From Kluyvera sp046569695 (GTDB lineage: Bacteria > Pseudomonadota > Gammaproteobacteria > Enterobacterales > Enterobacteriaceae), in contig NZ_JBKHUI010000011.1 in NCBI RefSeq assembly GCF_046569695.1, positions 113,676 to 177,675 on the forward strand: 64,000 nt of DNA, in the 5' to 3' direction. The position numbers and the translations under genes are program-made. The notes beneath the pieces were generated by a model. That model was given only the letters and a program-made list of their open reading frames with translations, had not been told where the DNA came from and did not search any database. Below are positions 1 through 7,762 of the stretch, piece by piece (position 1 is the stretch's first letter; the number at the start of each line of letters is the position of its first letter).

Positions 1-884
1 AACAGCCCTAACGCCACGCCGAGGAATGAGGTTGCCAGCGCCAGATCGGCAAACAGGTGTACCGCCAGTTCGACGTGCGGCGAGGCCACCACTTCACGGA
101 TCGCCAGCAGCAGGCCGTTCAGCCCGGAGTGCTGTTCCATCAGCGCGCTGAACACCGGAGAGTCGATGCTGCCGAGCGTGGCGAGCTGCCAGAACAGATA
201 CGCAACCAGCGGGATCGCACTACCGATAACAAACACGCCGCGCAGTTTACGAATATCGCCGTTCATATAGCTGACAATACTCGGCACGCTGCCGTGGAAG
301 CCGAAGGAGGTAAAAATCACCGGGATTGCCGAGAGCGCCAGACCTTGCTCCAGCGGCAGCGTCAGCAGGTTTATCTTGTGGATATGCGGCAGCAGCAAGA
401 TCAACATGACGATCAGAAAGATGATTTTGGCGCTGAACAGGAAGCGGTTAAACAGATCGACCAGCGAAGTGCCAATGCAAATCACCAGCCCGCCGACGGC
501 GGTAAACAGCAGCACGCCGAGTGACGGCGGCATCTCCATACTGAACCACTGGCTCAGGCTGGAGGCCAGCAGTTCGCCTGCGCCGCTGATGTAGGCCGCG
601 GTCAGCGCATACATCAGGAACATCATGCTAAAGCCGGTTGCCCACTGGCCGTAGCGGCCGAGGTAGCGGAGTGCCAGCGTCCCCAGGCCGGTATCGGCAG
701 GTACGTGCTGATAGACTTCAAGCAGCAGCAGGGCGGTATAGCACATCAGCGCCCATAGGCCCGCAAGCAGCAAGACGGTGACGCCAAAGCCCACGCCCGC
801 CGATGCCAAAGGCATCGCCAACATTCCTGCGCCGATCGTGGTGCCGGCTACGATTAAAATACTCCCCAGGGTACGGTTCTTCAC
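1..884 (-). CDS. tyrP: Tyrosine-specific permease TyrP (partial, C-terminus outside window)
   Basis: Inner-membrane proton symporter for tyrosine, aromatic amino-acid permease family. Only the first 294 codons are present; the gene runs off the left edge (family length about 403 aa). It starts with GTG at 884-882, behind AGAGGAAAGC, and reads KNRTLGSILIVAGTTIGAGM, the family's N-terminal first-helix signature with the small-residue GAGM turn. The rest is a string of hydrophobic segments. It is divergent from yecH, as in E. coli, and the shared upstream region carries TyrR-like boxes. No frameshift is seen in the visible part. Confidence 0.93.
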   Translation of the reverse strand, partial: MKNRTLGSILIVAGTTIGAGMLAMPLASAGVGFGVTVLLLAGLWALMCYTALLLLEVYQHVPADTGLGTLALRYLGRYGQWATGFSMMFLMYALTAAYISGAGELLASSLSQWFSMEMPPSLGVLLFTAVGGLVICIGTSLVDLFNRFLFSAKIIFLIVMLILLLPHIHKINLLTLPLEQGLALSAIPVIFTSFGFHGSVPSIVSYMNGDIRKLRGVFVIGSAIPLVAYLFWQLATLGSIDSPVFSALMEQHSGLNGLLLAIREVVASPHVELAVHLFADLALATSFLGVALGL

Positions 885-952
885 GCTTTCCTCTACTGCA
901 GAACAGATTAACGACCAAAGATGTCGCGCAGAGTATGTGAAACCTGCAGGCT

Positions 953-993
953 CGTCAAATCTGAATTACAGTGGCTGTACACTATTATTTACG
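953..993 (-). promoter_or_regulatory. Tandem TyrR-box candidates upstream of tyrP
   Basis: A strong match to the TyrR box (TGTAAA-N6-TTTACA) lies at 976-993: TGTACA-CTATTA-TTTACG. A weaker one, CGTCAA-ATCTGA-ATTACA, lies at 953-970, 5 bp nearer tyrP. E. coli tyrP is known to be controlled by paired strong and weak TyrR boxes, with the weak one next to the promoter, and this arrangement agrees. TyrR itself is not encoded here. Confidence 0.65.
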
Positions 994-1079
994 ATTTATA
1001 GCGAAGTAATAAAAGCTGCGCTAGCGCAAAACATGCAAAGTAAATGCAGTTTATGGTGGCGTTTTTTACAGGAGGAATA

Positions 1080-1319
1080 ATGGAATCCATTCACGGTCAT
1101 GAAGTTCTGAATATGATGATTGATTCAGGCGAGCAGTACAGTATTGAAAGTCTGGAAAAAGCTATTCATGCGCGCTTTGGCGAGCAGGCGCGTTTTCATA
1201 CCTGTTCAGCGGAAAATATGAGTGCTGCCGAACTGGTCGCGTTTCTGCATAAGAAAGGGAAGTTTATTCCGCAGGAATCAGGCTTTACGACGACGGAAAG
1301 TAAAATCTGCCGCCATTAA
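1080..1319 (+). CDS. yecH: YecH family small protein (79 aa)
   Basis: Conserved enterobacterial protein of unknown function, 79 aa as in E. coli. It begins MESIHGHEVLNMM and ends SKICRH. The ATG at 1080 follows a good Shine-Dalgarno (AGGAGGAATA); an in-frame upstream ATG at 1044 lacks one. Features visible are a single Cys-containing HTCSAENMSAAELV stretch and a C-terminal CRH tail; the Cys/His content could suggest metal binding, but that is a guess. It lies between tyrP and ftnA and converges on ftnA. Confidence 0.9.
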   Translation: MESIHGHEVLNMMIDSGEQYSIESLEKAIHARFGEQARFHTCSAENMSAAELVAFLHKKGKFIPQESGFTTTESKICRH

Positions 1320-1322
1320 TCG

Positions 1323-1347
1323 GCAGCGGCGTGAAATACGCCGCTGC
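1323..1347. terminator. Hairpin between convergent yecH and ftnA
   Basis: A perfect 10-bp stem, GCAGCGGCGT/ACGCCGCTGC, with loop GAAAT sits between the two stop codons. There is no clear U-run on either side, so it may act as a weak shared terminator or as a 3'-end protecting stem. Confidence 0.6.
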
Positions 1348-1354
1348 ACGAACA

Positions 1355-1852
1355 TTAATTTTGCGTATCGAGCGTGGCCAGCTCTTTATCAATAAAGTAC
1401 AGGCCTTCACCGCTTTTACCCGCCAGCGTCAGCTTATCGATAACGGATTTAAACAGCTTCTCTTCTTCGTGCTGCTCAGCCACATACCACTGCAGGAAAT
1501 TAAAGGTCGGATAGTCCTGATTGGTCATTGCTGAATGAGCCAGTTCATTGATTTTACTGGTAATAAGCTGTTCATGCTCGTAGGTCACGCGGAACAGTTC
1601 GTCCAGTGACGCATATTCGGCAAACGGTGTCTGAATGGTGGCAATACGCGGCAGGCTGCCGGTATCGGTCAGGTAATCAAAAAGGCGCTGCATATGGGTC
1701 ATCTCTTCCTGTGCGTGGCGGCGTAAGAAGGCCGCAGCCCCTTCAAAACTATTGAAGCTACACCAGGCGCTCATCTGCTGATACAGCAGAGAAGAATAGA
1801 GTTCGAGATTCATCTGTTCATTTAATTTCTCGATCATTGCCGCTTTAAGCAT
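1355..1852 (-). CDS. ftnA: Ferritin FtnA (iron storage, 165 aa)
   Basis: Cytoplasmic bacterial non-haem ferritin that oxidises Fe(II) and stores it as ferric mineral in a 24-mer shell. It is 165 aa, the same length as E. coli FtnA and nearly identical along its length. Ferroxidase ligands are present: Glu17, the RRHAQEEMTH motif (Glu50, His53), Glu94 and the EQHEEEK stretch late in helix D; Tyr24 is also kept. The ATG follows CAGGAGCGAAAAC. An AT-rich spacer of 187 bp separates it from yecR and presumably holds the promoter. The second ferritin gene of this window, ftnB, lacks these ligands. Confidence 0.97.
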   Translation of the reverse strand: MLKAAMIEKLNEQMNLELYSSLLYQQMSAWCSFNSFEGAAAFLRRHAQEEMTHMQRLFDYLTDTGSLPRIATIQTPFAEYASLDELFRVTYEHEQLITSKINELAHSAMTNQDYPTFNFLQWYVAEQHEEEKLFKSVIDKLTLAGKSGEGLYFIDKELATLDTQN

Positions 1853-2016
1853 GTTTTCGCTCCTGGAAAAATACGTTACGAGTTAATTACAGCGGCACTA
1901 TAAATTGTTATTAATTTATTTGCAAAAGGTAAATATAAAAACATTTATTTAATAATGCGAATGGGAATAAAACGCATTGGCATAAATATAACGGTTTATT
2001 TTTATTGTTATATTAA

Positions 2017-2034
2017 CGCCGGAATATACCGGCG
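2017..2034 (-). terminator. Weak hairpin downstream of yecR
   Basis: CGCCGG/CCGGCG stem with a 6-nt loop, directly after the yecR stop. On the minus strand it is followed by an AT-rich tract rather than a clean U-run. Confidence 0.45.
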
Positions 2035-2039
2035 CGCAT

Positions 2040-2378
2040 TTAATAATAGGCGGCGGAGGTGGGCACGTTGGCAATACCGCGGCACTGATACTGCAAGGTG
2101 ATGTGCTCGTTCAGACACAGCGAACCGCTGGTGGTCGTGCAGGTGGTGATGGGCTGGCCGTAGGAAAAGGCGGTGGCATACCCTATCTGCTGGCAGGCCT
2201 TATTGGCCTCGGACTGGGCGAGGTAGTTATCGGTTTTTGCATTCTGCAACATCGCCTGGCCGTAGGTCAGACGGATGATGCCGCTGTTAGCATCAACCTG
2301 GCTTACGCTCGCCGCACGGGGTACGGTACAGGCCGTCAGAGCCAGGAGGGCGGGAATAAGAATGAGGCTTTTCATCAA
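2040..2378 (-). CDS. yecR: YecR-like lipoprotein (flagellar regulon)
   Basis: Small predicted lipoprotein of 112 aa. The N-terminus is a lipoprotein signal, MMKSLILIPALLALTAC, with lipobox LTAC (lipidated Cys17), followed by TVPRAASVSQVDANSG. The mature part has conserved pairs of cysteines (NKACQQIGYA, TTCTTTSGSLCLN, YQCRG) that could form disulfides in the periplasm. In E. coli yecR belongs to the FlhDC-controlled regulon; I could not make out an FlhDC or sigma-28 site upstream here. It stands between ftnA and the HD-GYP gene. The function of the family is unknown. Confidence 0.8.
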   Translation of the reverse strand: MMKSLILIPALLALTACTVPRAASVSQVDANSGIIRLTYGQAMLQNAKTDNYLAQSEANKACQQIGYATAFSYGQPITTCTTTSGSLCLNEHITLQYQCRGIANVPTSAAYY

Positions 2379-2459
2379 TTCGCTCTGCGCAATAATCGTG
2401 ATCTCATTGTAGCCGTCACCCCTGACCGCAATCCTTTGAATAGCCGCTATAACCTGGGG

Positions 2460-4646
2460 TTAATCCTTTTGTGACTCGTAAATCGCCTTAAACTGCAGGT
2501 GCAGCTCGCAGAACAGAGTCACCAGCGTCGGGTCAAAATGGCCGCCGGCGCTGCTGACGATAATTTCGTAGGCGCTTTCATGCGAAAAACTTGGCTTATA
2601 GACACGCTTTTGCCGCAGGGCATCGTAGACGTCGGCCAGGGCCAGAATACGAGCCTCCAGCGGGATCTCCTCTCCAGCTAAGCCTTCGGGATAGCCGGTA
2701 CCGTCCCATTTTTCATGGTGATAGTGAATCAGGTTTTCCGCCACTGACCCCAGAACCAAACCCTGGACAATACGCCAGCCTTTAACCGCGTGCTGTTGGA
2801 TCTGTTTAAACTCATCGTCGGTCAGCTTGCCTTTTTTTCGCAGAATATGTTCAGGCACGGCAATTTTGCCAATATCGTGCAGGGAAGCGAAGGTCTCCAT
2901 ATCGCGGATCTGCTTCGGCGGTAGCTTGAGCGCGCTCGCCAGCAGGCTGCAATAGGCTGCTACCCGGCGAATATGGCACCCGGTCTCATCATCATGGACG
3001 TGGTTAATTTTCTCCATCGCCTCCACAATGCTGCGGTTAATTGCCCGGTTCTTATTCATATGTCGCCACATCATCAGCATCAGGCTAAGAATAAAGAACA
3101 GCAGGGCCAGCAGCCCGGCGCTGATAATCTGCAATGCGTTTTTACTCAGCGAGGTGGATGCCGCGACGTTGGTCGGCGGCGTGAGTTGGTGGCGATAGCT
3201 GGAGATCAGGTGCACCTGAGTGAGCAGCGCGTACAGCGGGTGAGCAAGATTGACCCAGGTACCAATCTGGTAGCTGGAATGGGTCAGCCCGGCAACCTTC
3301 AGCGCGCCACGAAACAGATCGCTACCGCGCAGCGCCTGCTCCAGCGAACTGAGGTCGCCAAGGATATAGTCAATGTGGTTGCTATCAATGGCGTCCAGCA
3401 GTTCATCTATCGACGCTCGGGCAATCAGGGTGACATCGGTGCCGAACCGTTGACGCAGATAGTAGGCGGCAAATGAGCCGCGAATCACCCCCACGCGCTG
3501 ATAGCGAACCTGCTCTTCATCGAGAATAAACGGGGCGCCAGCCTTGTTGTAATAGGCGTTGTACCAGTTCACCAGCGGGCCCACTAACCCCTCCATCTGC
3601 GCGCCGTCACGGACATCAATAATATCGGCAAGATGGATAGGCCAGTCTTCATTTTTCATTCTTATCATGTAGTTATCAACAAACTGTACGTCGACGTTGA
3701 TATTCAGCAGGTCACGTAAATCGTTCACCATACTGATCGCGCTGCCGTGATAACCCTGGTTGTCTTTCCAGATAATGGGCGCGAAGTTTTCATTCTTTGG
3801 CAGCCACAGGGTGAGCCGGTTTTCCTGCAGCCAGGCGCGCTCTTCAGGCGTGATGGTGAGGAAATGACGGAAGTACTCAAGCTGGCTTTGTTCCTCCAGC
3901 GCCTGCAGTTTTCCGCTTTGCAGCCATTCGTTGATCAACTGATTGATGTTGTCGCGTAGCGAAATCAGCTCAGGGCTGATACCAAATGAGGCGGTAATGC
4001 GCAGCGAGTCAAACGGGCGGGAGAGGGTGTAGTAAAACTGCGGGCTACCGATTTCCCTGTCTTCATTAATATAGAAATCCGCACCGCCGCTGCGCAGGAT
4101 CTGCAGCGCCTCTTTACTGCTGTCGACTTCAATAATCTGCTGGAACTGCAATGCAGGAAAGGTTTCTCTCACCAGCGCCTGCGTAGGGTCGCTACGGCGA
4201 AAAATGACCCGTGCATTATTGATGTCAGTGATGGATTTAGCCTGGCGAGTGATGCTGGCGGCGACGATGGAATTTTCAAGCAGTCGGGTCGATAGAATGG
4301 TGCTTTTCAGATGGTCTTTGGTTTGCAACACGCTGGCGTAGAGGCCATAGTCACGGTGGTTAAAGCGTTGCTCAAAAGTCGTACCATCGATTGGACGCAG
4401 CGTCAGGTTGTAGCCGTAGCGTGCATTAATGGCGTGCAGTAATTCCGGGTAGAAGCCCTGAAATTGCCCGCGCGCATCGCGCCAGAACTCGAAACTATCG
4501 GCATCGAGTATCCATACGGGGATAGGGGCCGCCGCCCGGATCTTTTGCGGCGGAGCCGCATGGGCGCGGGGTAGGCAAATTAGCAGCAGGGACAGTAGAA
4601 CAAGGAGACCCAGCGCGCGTCGAAGTCCTCGGCAGTCTTGTGTCAC
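2460..4646 (-). CDS. Membrane HD-GYP protein with two periplasmic solute-binding sensor domains
   Basis: Probable cyclic-di-GMP phosphodiesterase controlled by a periplasmic ligand, 728 aa. In order: signal/anchor (about 10-30), a first SBP_bac_3-type domain (about 35-260), a second one opening with the LTITPEERAWLQENRLTLWL linker typical of BvgS/EvgS-like tandem sensors (about 262-495), a single membrane helix (about 503-527), then an HD-GYP domain. Catalytic signatures are complete: SLHDIGK (His590-Asp591), HHEKWDGTGYPEGL (643-656), then EARILALADVYDAL. It starts with GTG at 4646 behind AAGGAACTGATTT. It is divergent from the isomerase gene and sits beside flagellar-regulon gene yecR. HD-GYP proteins are absent from E. 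coli and Salmonella, so this is probably acquired or lost in relatives. Ligand and enzyme activity are inferred. Confidence 0.85.
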   Translation of the reverse strand: MTQDCRGLRRALGLLVLLSLLLICLPRAHAAPPQKIRAAAPIPVWILDADSFEFWRDARGQFQGFYPELLHAINARYGYNLTLRPIDGTTFEQRFNHRDYGLYASVLQTKDHLKSTILSTRLLENSIVAASITRQAKSITDINNARVIFRRSDPTQALVRETFPALQFQQIIEVDSSKEALQILRSGGADFYINEDREIGSPQFYYTLSRPFDSLRITASFGISPELISLRDNINQLINEWLQSGKLQALEEQSQLEYFRHFLTITPEERAWLQENRLTLWLPKNENFAPIIWKDNQGYHGSAISMVNDLRDLLNINVDVQFVDNYMIRMKNEDWPIHLADIIDVRDGAQMEGLVGPLVNWYNAYYNKAGAPFILDEEQVRYQRVGVIRGSFAAYYLRQRFGTDVTLIARASIDELLDAIDSNHIDYILGDLSSLEQALRGSDLFRGALKVAGLTHSSYQIGTWVNLAHPLYALLTQVHLISSYRHQLTPPTNVAASTSLSKNALQIISAGLLALLFFILSLMLMMWRHMNKNRAINRSIVEAMEKINHVHDDETGCHIRRVAAYCSLLASALKLPPKQIRDMETFASLHDIGKIAVPEHILRKKGKLTDDEFKQIQQHAVKGWRIVQGLVLGSVAENLIHYHHEKWDGTGYPEGLAGEEIPLEARILALADVYDALRQKRVYKPSFSHESAYEIIVSSAGGHFDPTLVTLFCELHLQFKAIYESQKD

Positions 4647-4821
4647 AAATCAGTTCCTTTGTAGTGACTATTTCATCCGTTGAAACACTTACAAACAAAA
4701 GGGGCTCTTTGCCCTGCTATCCAGTCTAGTCGACCATTCACCCTGGTGATAGTAAAAAAATAATGGATTATGTAAGGTTTTATCAGCGGGCGCGGATAAA
4801 AATGTGACCTCATCGGTAAAA

Positions 4822-4840
4822 AACAAAACATCTTTTCATA
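4822..4840. promoter_or_regulatory. KdgR-like operator between the HD-GYP and isomerase genes
   Basis: AACAAAACATCTTTTCATA matches the KdgR operator consensus as I remember it (AATGAAACANTGTTTCATT) at about 13 of 18 defined positions, with the opposite strand reading TATGAAAAGATGTTTTGTT. It lies about 90 bp upstream of the isomerase ATG. On its own it is a weak call. Two better KdgR-like boxes near 39.2 and 42.3 kb make it more credible. Confidence 0.4.
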
Positions 4841-4929
4841 AAATTTGAAAGTGTGTTTGTCTGGTAGTAAGGTGAACTGACTAATCGTACGACTGCGGGT
4901 AAGCCGCTTAGCTTTCAGGAGAGGAAAGA

Positions 4930-5568
4930 ATGAAAATTGCACTGATGATGGAAAATAGCCAGGCCAGCAAAAACGCGACTATTCATCATGAGTTAAAAGC
5001 CGTTGCCGATGAAAAAGGCTTCCCGGTCTATAACGTGGGTATGAGCGATGAGAACGATCATCACCTGACCTATATCCACCTGGGTATTATGGCCAGCATC
5101 CTGCTGAACTCCAAAGCGGTTGATTTCGTGGTCACCGGCTGTGGTACCGGCCAGGGCGCGATGATGTCTCTGAACATTCACCCAGGCGTGGTCTGCGGCT
5201 ACTGCCTGGATCCAGCAGATGCTTTCCTGTTTGCTCAGATCAACAACGGTAACGCGCTGTCTCTGGCTTTCGCTAAAGGCTACGGCTGGGGCGCAGAGCT
5301 GAACGTTCGCTACATGTTCGAAAAAGCGTTCACCGGCCGTAACGGCGAAGGCTACCCACCAGAGCGTAAAGAGCCTCAGGTGCGTAACGCCGGTATCCTG
5401 AACCAGGTTAAAGCTGCGGTAGTGAAAGAAAACTATCTGGACACCCTGCGCGCTATCGACCCAACGCTTGTGAAAACCGCCGTTTCCGGTCAGCGTTTCC
5501 AGGAATGCTTCTTTGAAAACTGCCAGAACAAAGAGATTGAAGCCTTTGTTCGCGAGATGCTGGCATAA
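4930..5568 (+). CDS. RpiB/LacA/LacB-family sugar isomerase, possible DhuI-type ketouronate isomerase
   Basis: Cytoplasmic aldose-ketose isomerase fold, 212 aa, longer than ordinary RpiB (about 150 aa) by a C-terminal extension after about residue 150. Family motifs: N-terminal MKIALMMENSQASKN, then DFVVTGCGTGQGAMMSLN (about 65-82) with the catalytic-type Cys in TGCGTGQG, and NNGNALSLAFAKGYG. This long subgroup includes DhuI of streptococci, which isomerises 4-deoxy-L-threo-5-hexosulose-uronate, the product of unsaturated-uronate release. That fits the GH105 hydrolase and KdgR-like boxes elsewhere in the window. Codons are strongly biased to the preferred set, suggesting high expression. RBS is GGAGAGGAAAG. 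A phosphopentose or other sugar-phosphate substrate remains possible. Confidence 0.75.
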   Translation: MKIALMMENSQASKNATIHHELKAVADEKGFPVYNVGMSDENDHHLTYIHLGIMASILLNSKAVDFVVTGCGTGQGAMMSLNIHPGVVCGYCLDPADAFLFAQINNGNALSLAFAKGYGWGAELNVRYMFEKAFTGRNGEGYPPERKEPQVRNAGILNQVKAAVVKENYLDTLRAIDPTLVKTAVSGQRFQECFFENCQNKEIEAFVREMLA

Positions 5569-5594
5569 GCCTCACGCTCGACGGTTAAATAAAA

Positions 5595-5620
5595 ACCCAC
5601 GCTATGGCGTGGGTTTTTTG
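5595..5620. terminator. Rho-independent terminator after the isomerase gene
   Basis: ACCCACGC-TATG-GCGTGGGT stem followed by TTTTTG and preceded by five As, so it can act on both strands and serve the convergent MFS gene as well. Confidence 0.9.
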
Positions 5621-5630
5621 TTTGCACAGC

Positions 5631-7055
5631 TTACTGTTCCACTTTCTTCGACACCGCGCTGCCCGCATCCCGCGTTAAGTGCAGCGTATCAATCATCCCC
5701 ACCAGACAGATAAGCGCAATAAAGATGAACGCCAGCCGGAAGCTGATACCCGGCACGTCGCTAAGGCTGAGCAGGGCGCTAATCTTCTCTCCTAACCGTA
5801 TGCCGATGGCCCCAAGCGTTATGCCAAGGCCGATAGCCAGTTGGCTAGCCGTACTGAACAGCGTATTGGCGTAGCTCATCTGGGCGGAGGGCACATCGGC
5901 AAAGGCCAGGGTGCTGACGCCGGTGAACTGAATCGAACGGAAGACGCCGCCGAGATACAGCACCAGCATAATGACCCACACCGGCGTTTGCGGGGTTAAA
6001 AAGGCGCAGGCGACCAGCGCAATCACGTTCAGCGCGCCGTTGAGCAGCAGCAGGCGACGGAAGCCCAGCTTACGGATAAGCGGCGTGGTGGCAGGCTTAA
6101 TCGTCAGGTTACCGACGAACACCGCCAGCACCAGCAGGCCGGAATGGAATGGGTCCATACCGAAACCGACCTGGAACAGCAGCGGCAGCAGGAACGGCAC
6201 GGCGCTGATGGAGGCGCGGAACAGCGAGCCGCCGTACATGGTCACCCGGAACGTGGGCACCTGCAGTGCATCCATGCGGATCATCGGTGACGGGCTGCGG
6301 CGGAAATGGCGCAGGGCGTAATAGAAGGTCGCGCCACCAATAACCAGCAGTGCGACGATTAATCCGCCCTGCATTTTTTCTGCTCCCAGCAGCTCCATGG
6401 CATACACCAGGCTCACCATCGAGACTGAGGTCGCCACAAAGCCCGGCAGGTCGAAAGGCCGACGCTCATCGTCGCGAATGTTCGGGATGATACGCAGCGC
6501 CAGCAGAATCGCGATGATGCCTAGCGGCACGTTAATAAAGAAGATCCAGCGCCAGTCGGCGACCTTGGTGATAAACCCGCCCAGCGGTGGCCCGATGATC
6601 GGTGCGATGAGCGCGGGCCAGGTCAGAGTGGCGATGGCGGTAATCAGCAGGTGCTTAGGCGTGGTGCGCAGGACGGCAAGTCGCCCGACCGGCACCATCA
6701 GCGCGCCGCCGACGCCTTGTAAAATTCGCATCGCCACGAAACTATGGGCGCTGGTCGCCAGACCGCAGAAGACGGAGGAGACGGTGAAGATCGCCAGCGC
6801 CAGACTGAAGATCGTTCTGGCTCCGAAGCGATCGGCAATCCAGCCGCTGGCAGGGATAAGCACGGCGAGGGTGATCAGGTAGGCGCTGATGCCGATGTTC
6901 AGGTCAACGGCTTCGACGCCAAAGGTTTTCGCCATATCAGGAAGGGCGGTGGCAATCACCGTGCCATCCAGGAACTCCATAAAGAATGCACCGGCCACAA
7001 GCAGCGCAGCAGGGGATACCCCGCGGCTCGCCTGGGCCTGGAGAGGCTCACTCAT
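5631..7055 (-). CDS. MFS multidrug-type transporter, DHA2 family
   Basis: Inner-membrane proton-driven exporter of the EmrB/MdtD-like drug:H+ antiporter-2 family, 474 aa, with a hydrophobic profile consistent with about 14 helices. Visible motifs: FMEFLDGTVIATALPDMA in helix 1 (family motif D1 with the LDxTVxNxALP pattern), motif A GWIADRFGARTIF, helix-4 RILQGVGGALMVPVGR, and motif C-like APIIGPPLGGFI. The ATG at 7055 follows a gene-poor AT-rich region. It converges on the isomerase gene, sharing its terminator, so it need not be functionally linked. Substrate unknown; export of a toxic compound or metabolite is only family inference. Confidence 0.85.
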   Translation of the reverse strand: MSEPLQAQASRGVSPAALLVAGAFFMEFLDGTVIATALPDMAKTFGVEAVDLNIGISAYLITLAVLIPASGWIADRFGARTIFSLALAIFTVSSVFCGLATSAHSFVAMRILQGVGGALMVPVGRLAVLRTTPKHLLITAIATLTWPALIAPIIGPPLGGFITKVADWRWIFFINVPLGIIAILLALRIIPNIRDDERRPFDLPGFVATSVSMVSLVYAMELLGAEKMQGGLIVALLVIGGATFYYALRHFRRSPSPMIRMDALQVPTFRVTMYGGSLFRASISAVPFLLPLLFQVGFGMDPFHSGLLVLAVFVGNLTIKPATTPLIRKLGFRRLLLLNGALNVIALVACAFLTPQTPVWVIMLVLYLGGVFRSIQFTGVSTLAFADVPSAQMSYANTLFSTASQLAIGLGITLGAIGIRLGEKISALLSLSDVPGISFRLAFIFIALICLVGMIDTLHLTRDAGSAVSKKVEQ

Positions 7056-7190
7056 TGTTGTTTTACCCTATCAAAATAATTTATAAAATTTATAGCTTTT
7101 GTAGATTTGGTAAGTGGTAGATTTCTATAACAAATTTTTTATAAATTTAACGCAATCGATAAAAATAGCGTGATTCAACTCTCAAAACGG

Positions 7191-7220
7191 TTGATTTTTG
7201 TGATGGTGGTCATATTATGT
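7191..7220 (+). promoter_or_regulatory. Promoter of azuC with overlapping CRP site
   Basis: A CRP-site match TGTGA-TGGTGG-TCATA (7199-7214, 9 of 10 arm bases) lies across a probable promoter, TTGATT (7191-7196), 16 bp, TATTAT (7213-7218). Overlap of the -35/-10 region predicts repression by CRP, which agrees with the reported glucose-dependent behaviour of E. coli azuC. Confidence 0.65.
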
Positions 7221-7263
7221 GCGTAAAGACAATAACACCTGCATAACAAACCGGAGCATCAAC

Positions 7264-7353
7264 ATGAAACAGCGCATGCGTAAAATCCTCAAAAGCATGT
7301 TTGAGAACTACTGCAAAACTTTCAAAGACGTACCGCCAGGCGCTATGTTCTGA
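7264..7353 (+). CDS. azuC: Small protein AzuC (29 aa)
   Basis: 29-codon reading frame, MKQRMRKILKSMFENYC then KTFKDVPPGAMF. I recognise it as AzuC, whose E. coli form is 28 aa with the same KILKSMF, NYCKTFKDVPPG core. It has an amphipathic, basic N-terminal helix; E. coli AzuC is reported at the membrane and to act with the glycerol-3-phosphate dehydrogenase GlpD. ATG at 7264 follows CCGGAGCATCAAC. A second ATG at 7276 would give 25 aa. It lacks the final Arg of the E. coli protein. Confidence 0.85.
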   Translation: MKQRMRKILKSMFENYCKTFKDVPPGAMF

Positions 7354-7360
7354 TAAAAAA

Positions 7361-7383
7361 AACCTGCCACGGCAGGTTTTTTT
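7361..7383 (+). terminator. Terminator of the azuC transcript
   Basis: AACCTGCC-AC-GGCAGGTT stem followed by five Ts and preceded by an A-run, 7 bp after the azuC stop codon. Confidence 0.92.
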
Positions 7384-7434
7384 ATCTTCTGCGAAAGTAG
7401 GTTACTATTACGCTCCGCAAAATAGGAGCAAAAA

Positions 7435-7686
7435 ATGTCTCAGAACCTGACCCCGAACGATGAACTGGTATCCGATGTCGTGGCCTGCCAGCTCGTTATC
7501 AAACAGATCCTCGACGTTATTGACGTTATCGCCCCGGTTGAAGTCCGTGAAAAAATGGCGAGCCAGCTGAAAACCATCGATTTTACCACCCATCCGGCAG
7601 GGGCCGACCCGGTGACGATGCGTGCGATTCAGAAAGCGATTGCGCTGATTGAGCTGAAGTTTACGCCACAGGACGCAACGCACTAA
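7435..7686 (+). CDS. yecJ: YecJ, DUF2766 family protein (83 aa)
   Basis: Conserved enterobacterial protein of unknown function, 83 aa, the same length as E. coli YecJ. The core SDVVACQLVIKQILDV and the tail MRAIQKAIALIELKF are the conserved blocks. No membrane segment or catalytic motif is evident; it looks like a small helical cytoplasmic protein. ATG at 7435 follows ATAGGAGCA. It is about 50 bp downstream of the azuC terminator and convergent with ftnB. Confidence 0.92.
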   Translation: MSQNLTPNDELVSDVVACQLVIKQILDVIDVIAPVEVREKMASQLKTIDFTTHPAGADPVTMRAIQKAIALIELKFTPQDATH

Positions 7687-7730
7687 TACGCGGTGAGGTA
7701 TCAGGGCAGAGCGCCCTGAATAGGTCTGAA

Positions 7731-7754
7731 ATAAGGGCGGCGACCCGCCCTTAT
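7731..7754. terminator. Hairpin between convergent yecJ and ftnB
   Basis: Perfect 10-bp stem ATAAGGGCGG/CCGCCCTTAT with loop CGAC, between the two stop codons. A smaller stem, TCAGGGC/GCCCTGA, precedes it at 7701-7719. Either could end yecJ or ftnB transcripts. Confidence 0.7.
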
Positions 7755-7762
7755 GAATTCAA

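Larger units (their letters stand above)
7225..7383 (+). ncRNA. azuR: AzuCR dual-function small RNA
   Basis: Predicted transcript from just after the -10 element to the end of the terminator U-run, about 159 nt, close to the roughly 164-nt E. coli AzuCR RNA. It encodes the AzuC small protein and in E. coli also base-pairs with target mRNAs (carbon metabolism genes). Position between yecR and yecJ is conserved, although three foreign genes now separate it from yecR. The 5' end is inferred from the promoter motif. Confidence 0.65.

Noticed and set aside
57..524. 155-aa and overlapping plus-strand frames at the left edge
   Set aside because: They are antisense to the conserved tyrP frame.
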